Part shown: one piece after another, positions 32,130 through 43,709 of the stretch | How positions within the stretch are numbered: the stretch's first letter is position 1 | Layout: each line of letters starts with the position of its first letter | From: Echinometra lucunter | Taxonomy: Eukaryota > Echinodermata > Echinoidea > Camarodonta > Echinometridae | Length of the DNA stretch: 64,000 bases | Direction of reading: 5' to 3' | Assembly (NCBI GenBank): GCA_029962745.1 | Contig: CM057171.1 | Coordinates: forward strand, 19,741,034 to 19,805,033 | Notes under the pieces: model-generated | What the model was told of the DNA's origin: nothing | The model's input: the letters and a program-made list of their open reading frames with translations, nothing else | The model's database searches: none | Translations under genes and position numbers: made by a program

Positions 32130-32390
32130 TTCTGCTACTACTACTACTACTACTACTACTACTATTACTACTACTACTACTTCTACTGCTGCTGCTACTA
32201 CTACCACTACTACTACTTCTACTACTACTACACTTTTAGGACGGCTTGAATAACAATGACTAAATATTTTGTCCTAGTCTCCTTCTTCTTCTTCTCCTCC
32301 TCAGTCCTCCTCCTCCTTCTCCTTCTTCCGCTTCTTCTTCTTCTTCTTCTTCCTCTAATATTTTTTTTTTCTTCCTCTGTTTTCCAAGGG
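32130..32390. repeat. (CTA)n and (CTT)n microsatellites next to exon 5 (unit A)
   Basis: A (CTA)n tract of about 105 bases at 32130-32235 is followed by a (CTT/CTC)n tract at 32280-32355, which leads into the polypyrimidine tract of the exon 5 acceptor. Copy B has a longer CTA tract (about 51510-51670). Confidence 0.9.
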
Positions 32391-32507
32391 TGCTCTTCTG
32401 GAGGGAACGGTGGCTTGTGATGCGCTCTGACTTGAATGGAAGAAACGTGCAAACGGTAGCAGAATCCTTTGGATCTTACTCAGCGTGCATTGCCTTCGAC
32501 TCACATG
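32389..32507 (+). CDS. YWTD gene A exon 5: third repeat
   Basis: After TTTTCCAAG the exon encodes VLFWRERWLVMRSDLNGRNV, then QTVAESFGSYSACIAFDSH. L-F-W plus M-R-S-D-L-N-G is the repeat core. The donor is GTAAAA, weaker than the consensus GTAAGT seen in copy B. Confidence 0.88.
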
Positions 32508-32629
32508 GTAAAAAATGATATATCGATGTATATATGTACACACACACACACAGAAGAACACACACTGACATATCCTCTTAGAAAAATATGCCACTTAGAA
32601 CCCTTTTTGGTCCCGTATTTAGACACCTC

Positions 32630-32792
32630 CAGGGGGGCGTTTCATCAACATTTGCTGTCTGACAAGTTGTCAGATCTGACATCTTTCCTTGATTTTGATT
32701 GGCTGAGAAGCATTGTTACTATGGCAATTGTGGGATAAAACAGACTTTGTCAGATAAAACATCCGAAAAGTCCTTCATGAAACGCTCCCCTG
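32630..32792. mobile_element. MITE of the GGGGAGCGTTTCAT family (copy 3, unit A intron 5)
   Basis: The ends CAGGGGGGCGTTTCATCAAC and ATGAAACGCTCCCCTG are inverted. It has the same interior as the copy at 19361 but lies in the opposite orientation, and is matched at 52062-52224. Confidence 0.88.
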
Positions 32793-33007
32793 ATAAATGG
32801 TTTTATAAAGGGTTCTTTATATTTTAAAGAACCCCCAGGTTCCTTTTACAACCAAAAAAATGGTTCTAAAACCAAAAATAGAACCCTTTATACAACATTT
32901 ATAGGCAATTAATGGTTATTTGAAGAACCTTTGATGTTTAAAGGTTCCAAATATTTGACAAGACAAGGTTCTAATTCAGCGCAATTTTTTCTAAGAGTGT
33001 ACATGTA

Positions 33008-33779
33008 CCCGTGTGTCTCAAAAAACCGTAACACTTTTGAAATGGTTGCCAAATTGAGCATATGTAATTTTATGAAGAAATGTCGATATGTATAGAAAGC
33101 TGAAGGACCAACCTTTCATATGATATGAAAAATTGGAAAAAAAATCATGCTTCGATGAACAGTGTTCACTTAAGTTAGAGGTATGAAAATGTGCCTGCGC
33201 AGGATTTTTCCTTCCAATTTTGGACAGGTAAGTTACTTGTAGCTTACAAAATAAGGTCGATATGAGATATTCATGATCGATGGATCAACAGGATATTTTG
33301 AATACCTTGAATACCATTCCTTTTTCTCTGTTATTTATCAATCCCGAAACACCACCGCCCACCCCCCTCCCACACACACACACGCACACACACTTCCACT
33401 CCCATCTTATTGTATCATTGATCTGGTAGATGTGAACGGGATTAAGGATGAATGAGAATTGGCTAAATTGAAATATTCCAAATCATAATTAACATTACGC
33501 AACCCACTGTCCTCCCCCCTCCCACACACACACACACACACACACACATACAACCTTCTTCCTATCCTCTCACCTACTCCTTCCTTTTTTATCACTTTTC
33601 TTCTGAAAGTTTGGTGGATCATTTTTTTTCCATTAATAATCAAATTATTAACCAGTCACTCATTTTGATCAATGAAATCAATCGATAAATCACTGAAACA
33701 TTAATTCCATCAAGCAATTGCTCAAACCAATTATCACACGCACACAAACCACACACACACACGCACGTACACATACACC

Positions 33780-33812
<33 letters not shown>

Positions 33813-34362
33813 ATTAGGGCAGACATGACAAAAACAAGTTAAATCTTTTTTTAAAAGATGTTCATGTTTCTTTTATTTTTTTTCTTATTTACAACTGCTT
33901 TGTTCATCTTAAAATGAAAGATCTGACAAAAGTAATCAGTTCATAGTCCACATGGCTATCTTTTCTTCTTGACTGAATATCACGGCTTTCAAAGTACCGA
34001 TTGAGTAAGGGTACCGGCATGGGTGGTGTTTGGGGATTGATAAATGACAGAGAGAAAGGACTGGTATTCAAAACATCCTTTTAAGTCTTAATCCATCGAT
34101 CATGAATATCTCATATCAAATTTATTTTGTATGCTATACCTGTCCAAAATTGGAAGGAAAAATCCTGCGCAGGCCCATTTTCATACCTCTAACTTAAGTG
34201 AACCCTGTTCATCGAAGCATGATTTTTTTTTTCAATTTTTTCATTTCATATGAAAGGTTGGTCCTTTAGCTTTCCATACATATTGACATTTTTTCATGAA
34301 ATAATATATGCTCAATTTGGCAACCATTTCAAAAGTGTTACGGTTTTTTTTGAGACACACGG
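33008..34362. mobile_element. 1.36-kb foldback transposon present only in unit A, TA target site
   Basis: The ends CCCGTGTGTCTCAAAAAACC and the inverse ending TGAGACACACGG form arms of about 200 bp, and pairing continues through GCCTGCGCAGGATTTTTCCT / AGGAAAAATCCTGCGCAGGC. It is flanked by TA at 33006-33007 and 34363-34364. Copy B has the uninterrupted site ACATGTATATACTC at about 52420. The interior carries several (CA)n tracts and no transposase. TA duplication suggests mobilisation by a Tc1/mariner-type enzyme. Confidence 0.9.
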
Positions 34363-34667
34363 TATATACTCTATATCAACGAATATTGACTGCTTTGAGG
34401 GGCATGCTCTGAAGTGCAGCCAAAGATCATCTTGAAAAAAGACTGTGCAGCCTCGAGATCCTTGAGGAGCTATAGTTTAAACCGTGAAAGCAGTCAACAT
34501 TTTTTTTTTTTTTGTTTTTTTGTACTTCCACATCCTGAGTGTGGATTCCTCTGATTATTTCGACAAAATTTATCAAAGGAAAACCAATCTAGAGTAGCGA
34601 GTGTATATAACAGTGCGTATCCATCCGTCATACCCATCTACCGATCGAGTCAATAAACGCATACATG

Positions 34668-35461
34668 CCTGGGGTGGTATTCTGAGAGTCATTTTATCTT
34701 CAATTTTTTTTATTTTATCTTTGAAATGAAATCGGTATTCTGAGACCACTTTAAAATCTCAAATTTTATCTTCATTTTATCTCGGTCCCTCATCTCCAGC
34801 ACGCGTACCTTTACAGCTGAAGACAAATGCAAAGCTTTTGCGCTTTTGCCCAGTTAGTTTGAAGGAAAATATAAACTAAAACTTAAAATAGGGTAGGGGC
34901 TATTTTATCTCTTGGACCTCCAGTATGTACAAAGTTTCTTGATAAATTCACTATTAGTCCTCAAATAAAGATAAAGAAAATTGCCATAATCATCGACTGC
35001 ATTACTCTAGCAACATTCCCGTATGATGATTGAATTGAATTTAAAGATTTTTGTTGACTAATATCGGTCTTGAAATGATCCTTGAAAAGGCATGCTGATA
35101 CCTCGGCAAATATCGAAGTTTTTTCTCACAAAAATACCAGTCAAAATGCGTTTGCGTTTGAATGCAAGCGTAAGCAGCGTATCAAAATTTGTATAAATAA
35201 CGCATCCGCGCTCTTCTGCCCCACCTACTGCCATAAAGTAATTTCATTGGCTGTGCAAGATGAGAGTGCGAGTTAACAACATTTCTTGTTGGTTACTGCA
35301 TCGAAAATGGGTGTGTCTTAGATGAGATAAAATCGAGATAAAATGGTTCTCAGAACACCGACTTGAAAAGATTTTAAGGGTATTTTATCTCACTGATTTT
35401 ATATGAGATAAAATTTCAGATTCTATCTTAGATAAAATGGATCTCAGAATACCACTCCTGG
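34668..35461. mobile_element. Foldback element with GGGGTGGTATTCTGAGA ends (unit A)
   Basis: The left end GGGGTGGTATTCTGAGAGTC is inverted at the right end (ATCTCAGAATACCACTCC). Both arms are rich in ATTTTATCT / AGATAAAAT words. The unit B copy is 52757-53536. A 64-residue open frame inside survives in both copies but shows no family features and is not called a gene. Confidence 0.8.
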
Positions 35462-35676
35462 TCAATATCTTCGCTATTCTGCCCGGCAGTCAGCAGTGAA
35501 ATCTTAGCATGCGTTATATGGATATGGATATGAATATGAATATATATATATGTATATATTCATTTTTTCATATTTAGTCAGACAATTTAAAGAATATCTA
35601 TGTCTTGTAGCGCTCTTCTCAAAATCTATATTGCTGCTTGAAGAATTTTACAATGACACTGTTCTCCCTCTTGCAG

Positions 35677-35960
35677 CGAAACGCCTTCTCTTCGCCGACA
35701 AGGCTACCCATGCCGTATATTCCATTCAACCCAACGGGACCGACCTTTCCCGGCTGATCCACCTGAACGGCACTATTTTCTCTCACATCGCAGCGTACAG
35801 TGGTATGCTTGTTTGGAGTAGTTTTACCGAAAAGCATGTGGGACAGATTTCCCTTGCAAATAGTAGTGCCTTTGAGATTCGCGATAACCTGCCTACTGTG
35901 AAAGGCCCACTTCGAATTGTTAGCATTAATAATTTCCATATATATTCTGGAACGAATTAG
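35677..35960 (+). CDS. YWTD gene A exon 6: last repeats and stop
   Basis: After acceptor CTTGCAG the exon encodes KRLLFADKATHAVYSIQPNG, then IAAYSGMLVWSSFTEKHVG, FEIRDNLPTVKG and FHIYSGTN with TAG. FEIRDNLP resembles the strand that closes LRP propellers. No EGF-like cysteines follow. The stop is at the same codon in copy B (TAA), which argues that the C-terminus is real. Confidence 0.9.
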
Positions 35961-35999
35961 CCGACTGCATCAATATTAGGTTATTGCTGCATGGTGATA

Positions 36000-37510
36000 A
36001 AGTCCATGAAAAATCATATACACTGAAACCCCCTTATTCCTCATGCCTAAGCTGTCTCACGGTTGGCCAGTATCTAGTCCAAATGGGCAAAAGTTCATAT
36101 TTGATAGGAGCTTGAGCAAAACAACAAAATTCCGGGAAATTTCCAAGTGCTTGAAATGACATTGAAAACATTTGGAATACCATTAATGGTGCTCTGAGTA
36201 AGGGTAAGAAATCCAAGTCAATTTCTAAGCTGCGTGTTGATGATGTCTAAATAATCATGGAATAGCTTATACCTTTAATACATATTTTCTGAAGTATTAT
36301 TCCATGTGATAAATCCTTTCACAAATCTCTGAAAATGCCAAATAACAACTCCATTTTCTTTACCCCCACACATAGGCAGGAGTTAATGAAAACTTACTAT
36401 GGCATCAGAAGGAATACATAGTAGTGGTATAAGAGTTATCTTACAGGTAGAATACAATTTGTTAGCGTAAAGAATTCTGACTCTTCAGTCTACTAAACCT
36501 GTCAATTGCGGAGTACCTTGGGGAAGCCTTCTGGGCTCGCCTTCATTTGTAATTTATGTAAGTGATATTAATGATATTCAATATTTCATTCTCTTTGCGG
36601 ATGACTCCAATCTGTTCTATACATATCATGAGCCTAATGAACTCGTCACTGTTTTGAATACCGAACTAAAAAAGGTGACGGGACTGTCACCTAAAAGCTA
36701 ACAAATAATCTTTGAAATTACAAAACAGAAATTATATGCTATTTAGTAACTTATTATCCCACCTTTCTTATCAAATTATATTTGACAGCAGTGATAACTA
36801 CCAAATTTTTAGGCCTTACTATTGACAATAGATTACCTTGGAATTCGCATATCGATAACACTTGAAAAATAACAACAACAAAAAAACATATCAAGAAACA
36901 TAGGAGCTATATATCAAATTAAGCGTGCTCTTTCGTTGCCAGTCCTTCTAATGTTATATTCAACCATCATTTTACCATATGTAAATTACGGCATTCTGGT
37001 CTCGAGAAACGCAGTCAGTTCCAGAACAGATAAAATTTTACTCTTGCCGAAAAAGATTTTGAGAATAATATAGAATACATCTTAAAGAGCACAAACTGAC
37101 ATTTTGTTTCGCCATTTGTTTTGAAACAACTGTTTGTGAAGAAAAAAAATAATAATAACACTTGACACAAGTACTACACATGGCAAGCAAACGATTATTA
37201 TTTAAAACTCATACGACCTCTGCCAGTAAAACTATATTTTTCAACGGTCTGAAATATTGGAACTCATTAAAGCATAATTCAAAACTTCTCCCTAACTTAT
37301 GTAAGTTCAAATATCTTGTGAGGAAACACTTGACTGATTTATACTGATGTAAATATTTCACTCTGCTTTCATTTTTTAACCATTTGAATTATCTATGTTT
37401 ATTTTAACTGATCATATTTCCAATCGAGAATTCTTTTGTCATGCATTAATCATGTTAATGTTGTGACGTAATGTTAAGGACCGCTGTATATATTGTACAT
37501 ATGTAGTTTT
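36000..37510 (+). mobile_element. Decayed non-LTR (CR1/Jockey-like) retrotransposon (unit A)
   Basis: With frameshifts and stops, reverse-transcriptase landmarks are readable in order: WYKSYLTG (about 36420), CGVPWGSLLGSPSFVIYVSD (about 36505-36560), ILFADDSNLFYT (FADD at 36594-36605), KFLGLTIDNRL (about 36810), and the C-terminal FFNGLKYWNSLKHNSK (about 37235-37290). No intact frame. It starts within about 100 bases of the stop of YWTD gene A. Confidence 0.8.
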
Positions 37511-38738
37511 GATTAGTTTTTTCTTCTTTCAAATAATTACTTTCATTAATCGAACTAATTTTTTGAAAACCTATCAATTAGACAGTCTACATCGTATAAG
37601 CTATAGGCTTTTCTTAGTAGATCCCTCCACATATCTTTGGTCACCTTTCTATGTCATATTCATGCATTTTACGCTTTTTGCAATGACCGTACATATTTTT
37701 TGTCAAATGAGGAATCTGAATAAAAAAATCAAATCGATTCAAATCAAATCGAATTTTGACCCGTGGAATCCGATAGAATACCCCCAAGCGCATATAACGT
37801 CGGCACGATGCCTATATTTTTACGGCGAGGGACGAAACCCCCCCCCCCCCAAAAAAAAAAAAAAAAAAATCTTGAAAAGAACAGACCTCAATGTGGTTCA
37901 ACGAAGGTTTTCTAAGTAATAATCTCTTTATGCTGACATTTTTAAAAATCAAAATGGATGTATGAAGAATTTCAGGCAAACATGCATGTTCCCTTTTTAC
38001 TCAGTATTAGGTAAACCTTTTTTTTTTTTTAGAGTGCAATGGTAGTGGTAGTATAGATTGAATTGATTAGGACGAGGCGATTTTCTGGTTATTCATATAA
38101 TAAGTTAAATTGATTCAAAGTATACTCTGCCATTTAATTTGCACCACTGTTGTCTTGAATATTTGCAGTACTCCCCCCCCCCCCCCCCCCCTTGTGAATG
38201 ATCTTTATCTCTATAACAATGCGGCAGTGATCTGGCAAAACTACGTAACTCTATTTTAGCGATTTCGAGATATTCACGTTTGAAGTTTAATTGCTTGCCT
38301 TTTTTCATGTATTTATTTTTACAACTTGGAATTGTGTTCTATAAGAAGAGGGAAACGTATTTTTTTGCTCAACTCAAAATACGAATTCTTCATCAACTAT
38401 TTACGAATATTTTTCAGGTTTTTTTTAAAGATACGTGTAGTTCTGCCAGATCAATGCAGCATACTCACCAGCACAATCATGACAAGGGTCTGGCAAAACT
38501 ACGTAACTTTGAGATACACAGTTGTGCCAGACTACAACCGATCCATGCCACGTGTGACGCGTCCGCTGGGATCTGGCAAAATAGCGTATCTTACTAGTGC
38601 GCATAGCTAGTGTGTTTTAAATTCGGCACGTGCGGTTTCAAGCAGGAGATAGTTTTGCCAGATCATAAGAATCTCGTTAGTGCAGCACGTATGAGATATG
38701 TAGTTCTGCCAGCTGCACGACCTGAAAAATATAGCAAT
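37510..38738. other. Right part of unit A
   Basis: Non-coding sequence with homopolymer runs (C/A run at 37838-37868, C run at 38173-38190) and repeated CTGGCAAAACTACGTA / TTCTGCCAG words on both strands between 38220 and 38715, suggesting another degraded foldback element. No exon is seen. Confidence 0.6.
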
Positions 38739-39869
38739 AAAATAAAATGTTGGTGTTGCCAATTTGAAGAATAAAAACTGATCAAATTAGGCTATAATTA
38801 ATTCCTGTCATGAATGGGTTAGCTTTGTGCTAAGATTTGTCCCCTCCAGGATATTTATGTAAGATTTTAATTTCATGTATATTGGTGATTCGCAGTGGCA
38901 TTGTATGTCAAAGAAGTGTTAACTTTTTCTAATTCAGTATTTTAAAAAATTGGGAAAGAGCTTTGAAACTTTTTAGACTAAAGCCTTTTCAATAAAGAAT
39001 TTGGTGAGTGGTTTTGTTTTCCTTGAAGATAGCAGAGTCATTATCATCATCATGATTATTTAAAAGTATTCTATTTATGTAAGATTTTAATTTCATGTAT
39101 ATGTGATTCGCAATGGCACTGCATGTAAAAGAAGTATTAACTTTTTTTCTAATTCAGTATAAGAAATAAAAAGAGCTTTGAAACTTTTTAGGTTAGCCTT
39201 TAACTAATAACCTTTTCAATAAATAGTTTGGTGACTGGTTTATCCTTGCAGATATCGGAGTCATTATTATGATTTTCATTTATTTTCACTGTACATCTGA
39301 TGAACTTTAAAAGTGATTTACTACTTATATCTTGGTGTTCAAGAGAGAGAAACGGAGATGGAGAGTGTTTATAACACCGTCAGAACCAATCCATTCGAGC
39401 GTATGTAATTGTTTCTTCGGGGGAGGGAGCTATCATCAGTCCAGAGTAAATCTCGTCGGTGTAACTGGGGTATTACAAAAAAACTTGACAAAGGAATATG
39501 ACCCCCCCCCCCCAAAAAAGGGGGGGAATAATGATAATAAAATGAAATAAATTAATGATTGAAATAAAATAAGGAATAAATATTGTATATGAATACACAG
39601 ATGAATAAATATCTGAATTAATAACAAAAATAATAATAGTAACAATTTTAAACTTCTTGACTAGAAGTGAAAAATTATATATAAATACATTAACACTAAA
39701 TAGCTAAATAAATATTATATATAAATAATCAAGAAATATGAAAAATGAAGTAACAAAATGACATCAACAAGAAGAGTGACGAATTAAACTAAAAAGATTT
39801 TGACTGGGGTGAACACCTTGCAGCAGAAAGAAGCTAGATAGAATAATGGCGATGTAGTGATGTGAAGAA

Positions 39870-39990
39870 CAGGGGAGCGTTTCATGAAAGGACTTGTCGC
39901 ATGTTTTATCCGACAAAGTCTGTTTTATCCGACAGTTGCCATAGTAACGACAACCTGTCAGACAACAAATGTTGATGAAACGCCCCCCAG
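39870..39990. mobile_element. MITE of the GGGGAGCGTTTCAT family (copy 4, unit B, internally deleted)
   Basis: Same position as 19361-19524 but with about 44 internal bases missing between CCATAGTAAC and GACAACCTGTCAG. The right end is altered to CGCCCCCCAG. Confidence 0.85.
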
Positions 39991-40032
39991 GAAGGAGACC
40001 GGTGAGTGACAAACAAAAAGATAGGTTGAAGG

Positions 40033-40041
40033 TATAAGAGG
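40033..40041 (+). promoter_or_regulatory. Mutated TATA-like site of YWTD gene B
   Basis: TATAAGAGG stands where copy A has TATAAAAGG, 381 bp upstream of the ATG. The downstream GAGAGT repeat is shorter than in copy A. Confidence 0.3.
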
Positions 40042-40413
40042 ACTGAGGGAACGATGAAGATGGAGAGAGTGAGAGTGGGAGTGAGAGAGGACAAGAAAAA
40101 GAGTGAGAACATGGAATGTGCAGGGAAAAGTTACATTTCCCTGGAATGTGTGTGCGAGTTTGCGTGCTTGATTTCCCTGCTTGAGGGGAGCGACAGAGAA
40201 ATGGAGTATAGACTGTGATGCTGATTTTGCTAATCGCACTTTCCCCTCCGTGCGACTCCGATACCCATAAACACTCTCCCCATTACGGAAATTCTGCCAA
40301 CATATTGAATATCCCCTACACGGAAACACCGTGCAACATTTTGCGTTTTGCTGTCTTCTCATCTGAAGTGTAGCTCCAACCAGATCGAGAAAAAAAAAGG
40401 CAAAGGCTTCGAA

Positions 40414-40416
40414 ATG
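40414..40416 (+). CDS. YWTD gene B exon 1: start codon at the exon end
   Basis: CTTCGAAATG followed by donor GTAAGC, identical to copy A. The leader upstream is about 95 percent alike by eye. Confidence 0.75.
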
Positions 40417-40859
40417 GTAAGCAATCTTAGGTGACATTGCCACATCAAATTAAGGAAGATTCATCACTTTTCCTCCAAATTCTATTTTTGTTCCAATTTG
40501 CATCTGCCTTTGCATTAATTTTGGTTTAATTTCCTGTCTCTTTACCTTTTATGTCTTTACTTCCTGATTAATAATAATAGCAATAATATTCTGCATTTAT
40601 ATAGCACCTAATACATCTCTCTGAGACGTGTCTAAGCGCTTTACAGAAATGCTGTCGTCAAAGATTTCTTAAAAACAAAATTATTACTCCAGTTCTTATC
40701 AACTGAAATAATACTTATTATTATACATGTATATCTGTCTACATTGTCTCGTACTTTTTTCCCACTTAACTTAAAATTGGTGTTGGAACGTATGCGTGTT
40801 TCTTTTCCTTAAAAGTCTTTTCTGTTCAGCAGTGTATCCTTACTGTGAATAACTCCGCT

Positions 40860-41222
40860 TACACACTAAGAATAAAAGGTTCAGTTTTTCACCCTTCAGA
40901 AGCAGCACTAGGAGCTCCATTGTGGGTACAATTAACTTAGCACCCTAAGAAGCATTATGCACCTTTAAGGGTGCAATGAGCTACATTTTGCACCCCTAAG
41001 GATGCATAGTTGCACCCTTTAGGGAAGGTGCAAATTTGCAACCTTTTGAATGAAAAAAAAAATACTGTACCCTTAAAGGTGCAGACGGGCATTTCTGGGT
41101 GCAAACAAGTACAAAAGGGTGCATCTTTGCACTTTTTCATGTAGGGTGTAATAGTGCACCCAAAAGTTGCTGCCAGTGTTGCATTAAGTGAGCAAAATTG
41201 AACCTCTTATTCTAAACGTGTA
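40860..41222. mobile_element. Foldback MITE with AAGAATAAAAGGTTCAGTTT ends (unit B)
   Basis: Counterpart of 20402-20772, with the same inverted ends and alternating GGTGCA / TGCACC words. Confidence 0.82.
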
Positions 41223-42393
41223 TGTAGTCCTACATATCTTAACATATTCTCGCGTTGACTTATTCTTAAGTAAACAGTTACAAAAAGTTCAAACCCAACT
41301 AAATTCGTCCTAATGCAAAGTTTTATTGTTAATATCAGGGATTGACTAATCTTTGAATTAGATCTAAAAAGGGAGACCAGATCCTTTAGCTCATATTGGG
41401 AAATAGGCAATATAGGGGCAAGTCCTCATTAAATGGGTTCCACCCTGGTTGACCGAAGGCCCGCGAGACTGAAGGCCCATGATACCGCAAAATCGCAAAT
41501 CGGAATCAGTACACGGCTCTGACTGACTCCAATCTCTCCGAGTTTGAAACTTGTATTGTAAAAAGGGCTGATATTAAAATGAGAGTTAATTGAATATTTT
41601 TCACCTGCATGCGCAAACCCACATGTATGCAATTGTTATTCTTCGATCTTCATTCCTTCCAACCTAATATTTATACTTATAGTTTCAGAGAAAAATAGAT
41701 TCAAAATATACTCCTCTTTATAACGCCCTTCATATTACTTTTGTGTGGGGTCGAAGCTTTTCTGAAGCTTTTCCCATTGCATCCCTCTGGATGACTTCGA
41801 TGTAAACTTGCGATGATATAAACATGTATGAAGTAAATGAATTGTTTAAATATGTATGAGATAATTTTAGGGACGCTCATGTACGTTGTATTAGTTAGAG
41901 AAAAGTAAATGTTTGAATTTTCACACATGTAGCAGATGTAGAGACTCCAACTCTCCCGTTTTCGGTGGGAGATCTCCCGCTTTGAGTCCATATTTTCACA
42001 AAATCTCCCGCTCTCCCGCTTGAGTTTGAATTTCTCCCGCCCCAGCTGTGTTTCTCCTTTTGTCTCTCCCACCCAACCACCTTTGTGAAAAAAAAAATGA
42101 ATCTGAATTATTAAATTTTACATGTTTTACCTCATATAGTGTTGTCATATTTTCAGAAAAATAAGCCTAAAATAAGTCCATCCAAATAAGTAACGATTTA
42201 TGATAAGCCATACTGATTTTTTTTTTTTTAAGCAGAGAGCCGAAATATGAAATTAGACTTCGATTTGTAATGATCATATTTGCTGTTGTTACTGATATTA
42301 ATGCTTAAGGGCAACGTTTCCAATCTTGATTTAAAGAATGCCAGGTTTGTGTCATGCCAATAATTATTCTCTCCATTTTTCTCCGTTCTTCAG

Positions 42394-42448
42394 GGCTTAA
42401 AAGCAATTTCAGTCATGTGTGTAGGTTTCATTGCCTTCACGGTGTTGT
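42394..42448 (+). CDS. YWTD gene B exon 2: signal peptide
   Basis: GLKAISVMCVGFIAFTVL after acceptor TTCTTCAG; one replacement (T14I) and one silent change against copy A. Donor GTGAGT. Confidence 0.78.
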
Positions 42449-43410
42449 GTGAGTATTGGACTATTGCTCGTTCGTGTTTTGGGTTTGTTTTTGCTAGCTT
42501 GAGGTTGAATTTGTTCGGGTTTTTATGTGTGTTTGGTTTGATTTGTTTTGCTTAAAAGTGACATAAGTATGTCACTTTTAAACAAAAGTTTAAATTTTGT
42601 AATATATATATATATATATATAAGTATATACATATTTATATGCATTTATTTTTATAAAAGCTAATATGTAGATAAAATAACTAGACATCCCCCCCCCCCC
42701 CCCATTTTGTAAAAAATATTACAGGTTGCGCTACGAAGAAGTAAAAAAAAAAATAGGAGGAAGGGTCCAGCTGCAGATAAGCAAAATAGAAAGGTCTTCC
42801 ACGAAAATGAAGAATAACAGAATGAAAAGGGTCCCATTAGCTAGATTTTCAAGAAAAATCGTTTCAATTACAATGTTAAAGAAATACTAACAAAACTTAG
42901 GGAAAAGCCCCCTTGGTCGGGAAAATTGGGGAAGGAAGCACCAGCACCCCCTCCCCCACTACCACCGCCACCAGTACACCAGCTACATTTCCTCAGCAGT
43001 AGTTTTAATGCAGTAGTTGGCGACATTATCCTACCAAACTATGAGCATAATCGTAGATAACCTCAGCCGACACCCTATATCTTTGGCAAAATCAAGGCCA
43101 TGGAGAAAATGAAACCGTGCTAACTGCCTTTTGCCTTAAATATGTTTTCGTACAGTCACAACCGCTTCGTGGGTTGATACAACTAACTCTGGTAAATGCA
43201 GACAGACAACAACTAGTTTCGTTACCAAACAACTAAGAACGTCAGCTAAAAGTAAATGCACGAATGAATTACAAACCTCAACTATACCTCCCAATACACC
43301 TCCTGCGAACATGGCAGAGGACGTATCAAGTAGGCATGGTAGGTACTTATGTGCACTTAATTCTATTGAACTTCCATAGAGCTCAAAAAAGGGCCTTCAA
43401 TAGACCTGTA

Positions 43411-43709
43411 GGTGTTTCATAAAGCTGTTCGTAGACTTTACGAACGACCTGAATATGGCAAGCCAAATGAGATTCCCAATCATTGTAAATCACATCACCT
43501 AAAGGTGAAATATGCAGATGTAGAGTTACATTACTATTGTTTACGAAAATTTTAATTGCGAAGTTTGTCACAGTTTAATTGAGATTATGGGAAATGCAGT
43601 CACATTTTGATATAAAGTTAGGATGAACCTTGAACATCCCATTTGGCACTTCATACTCTAGTCGTTCGTAAAGTCATGCGTAACTTTATGAACAGCTTTA
43701 TGAAACACC
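43411..43709. mobile_element. Foldback MITE with GGTGTTTCATAAAGCTGTTC ends (unit B)
   Basis: The right end AACAGCTTTATGAAACACC is intact here and pairs with the left end GGTGTTTCATAAAGCTGTT, defining the element borders that are blurred in copy A. Confidence 0.87.

Larger units (their letters stand above)
19959..35960 (+). other. Gene model: YWTD gene A, secreted single beta-propeller, 288 aa, complete
   Basis: Six exons (CDS parts 19959-19961, 22467-22521, 29218-29457, 30669-30834, 32389-32507, 35677-35960) sum to 867 nt, giving 288 residues and TAG. The product has a signal peptide (residues 1 to about 20, MGLKAISVMCVGFTAFTVL). A propeller of six probable LDL-receptor class B repeats follows: LFVVNG (25-30), VYWTD (71-75), IYWAN (115-119), LFWRE (157-161), LLFAD (198-202) and LVWSS (239-243), closed by HIYSG (282-286). 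YWTD propellers normally bind extracellular ligands within LRP, LDLR or nidogen proteins and are followed by an EGF module. Here the protein stops right after the propeller. Seven N-glycosylation sequons sit at N36, N45, N97, N131, N214, N225 and N256. Only two cysteines occur (one in the signal peptide). All splice phases agree. Confidence 0.85.
18345..38738 (+). repeat. Tandem duplication unit A (~20.4 kb)
   Basis: This unit aligns end to end with 38814-57846 in direct orientation. Similarity begins around ATGGGTTA at 18345 / 38814 and ends around CCTGAAAAATA at 38738 / 57846. It holds one complete six-exon YWTD gene and several kilobases on either side. By eye, non-coding identity is well above 90 percent apart from large indels. 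Both borders are approximate. Confidence 0.92.

Noticed and set aside
33361..33810. CA-rich repeats considered as a CRISPR-like or regulatory array
   Set aside because: They are simple (CA)n microsatellites inside a foldback transposon; no regular spacers.
35082..35276. 64-residue plus-strand frame conserved in both units (also 53157-53351)
   Set aside because: It lies inside a foldback element; conservation follows from the recent duplication and there is no signal peptide, domain or splice context.
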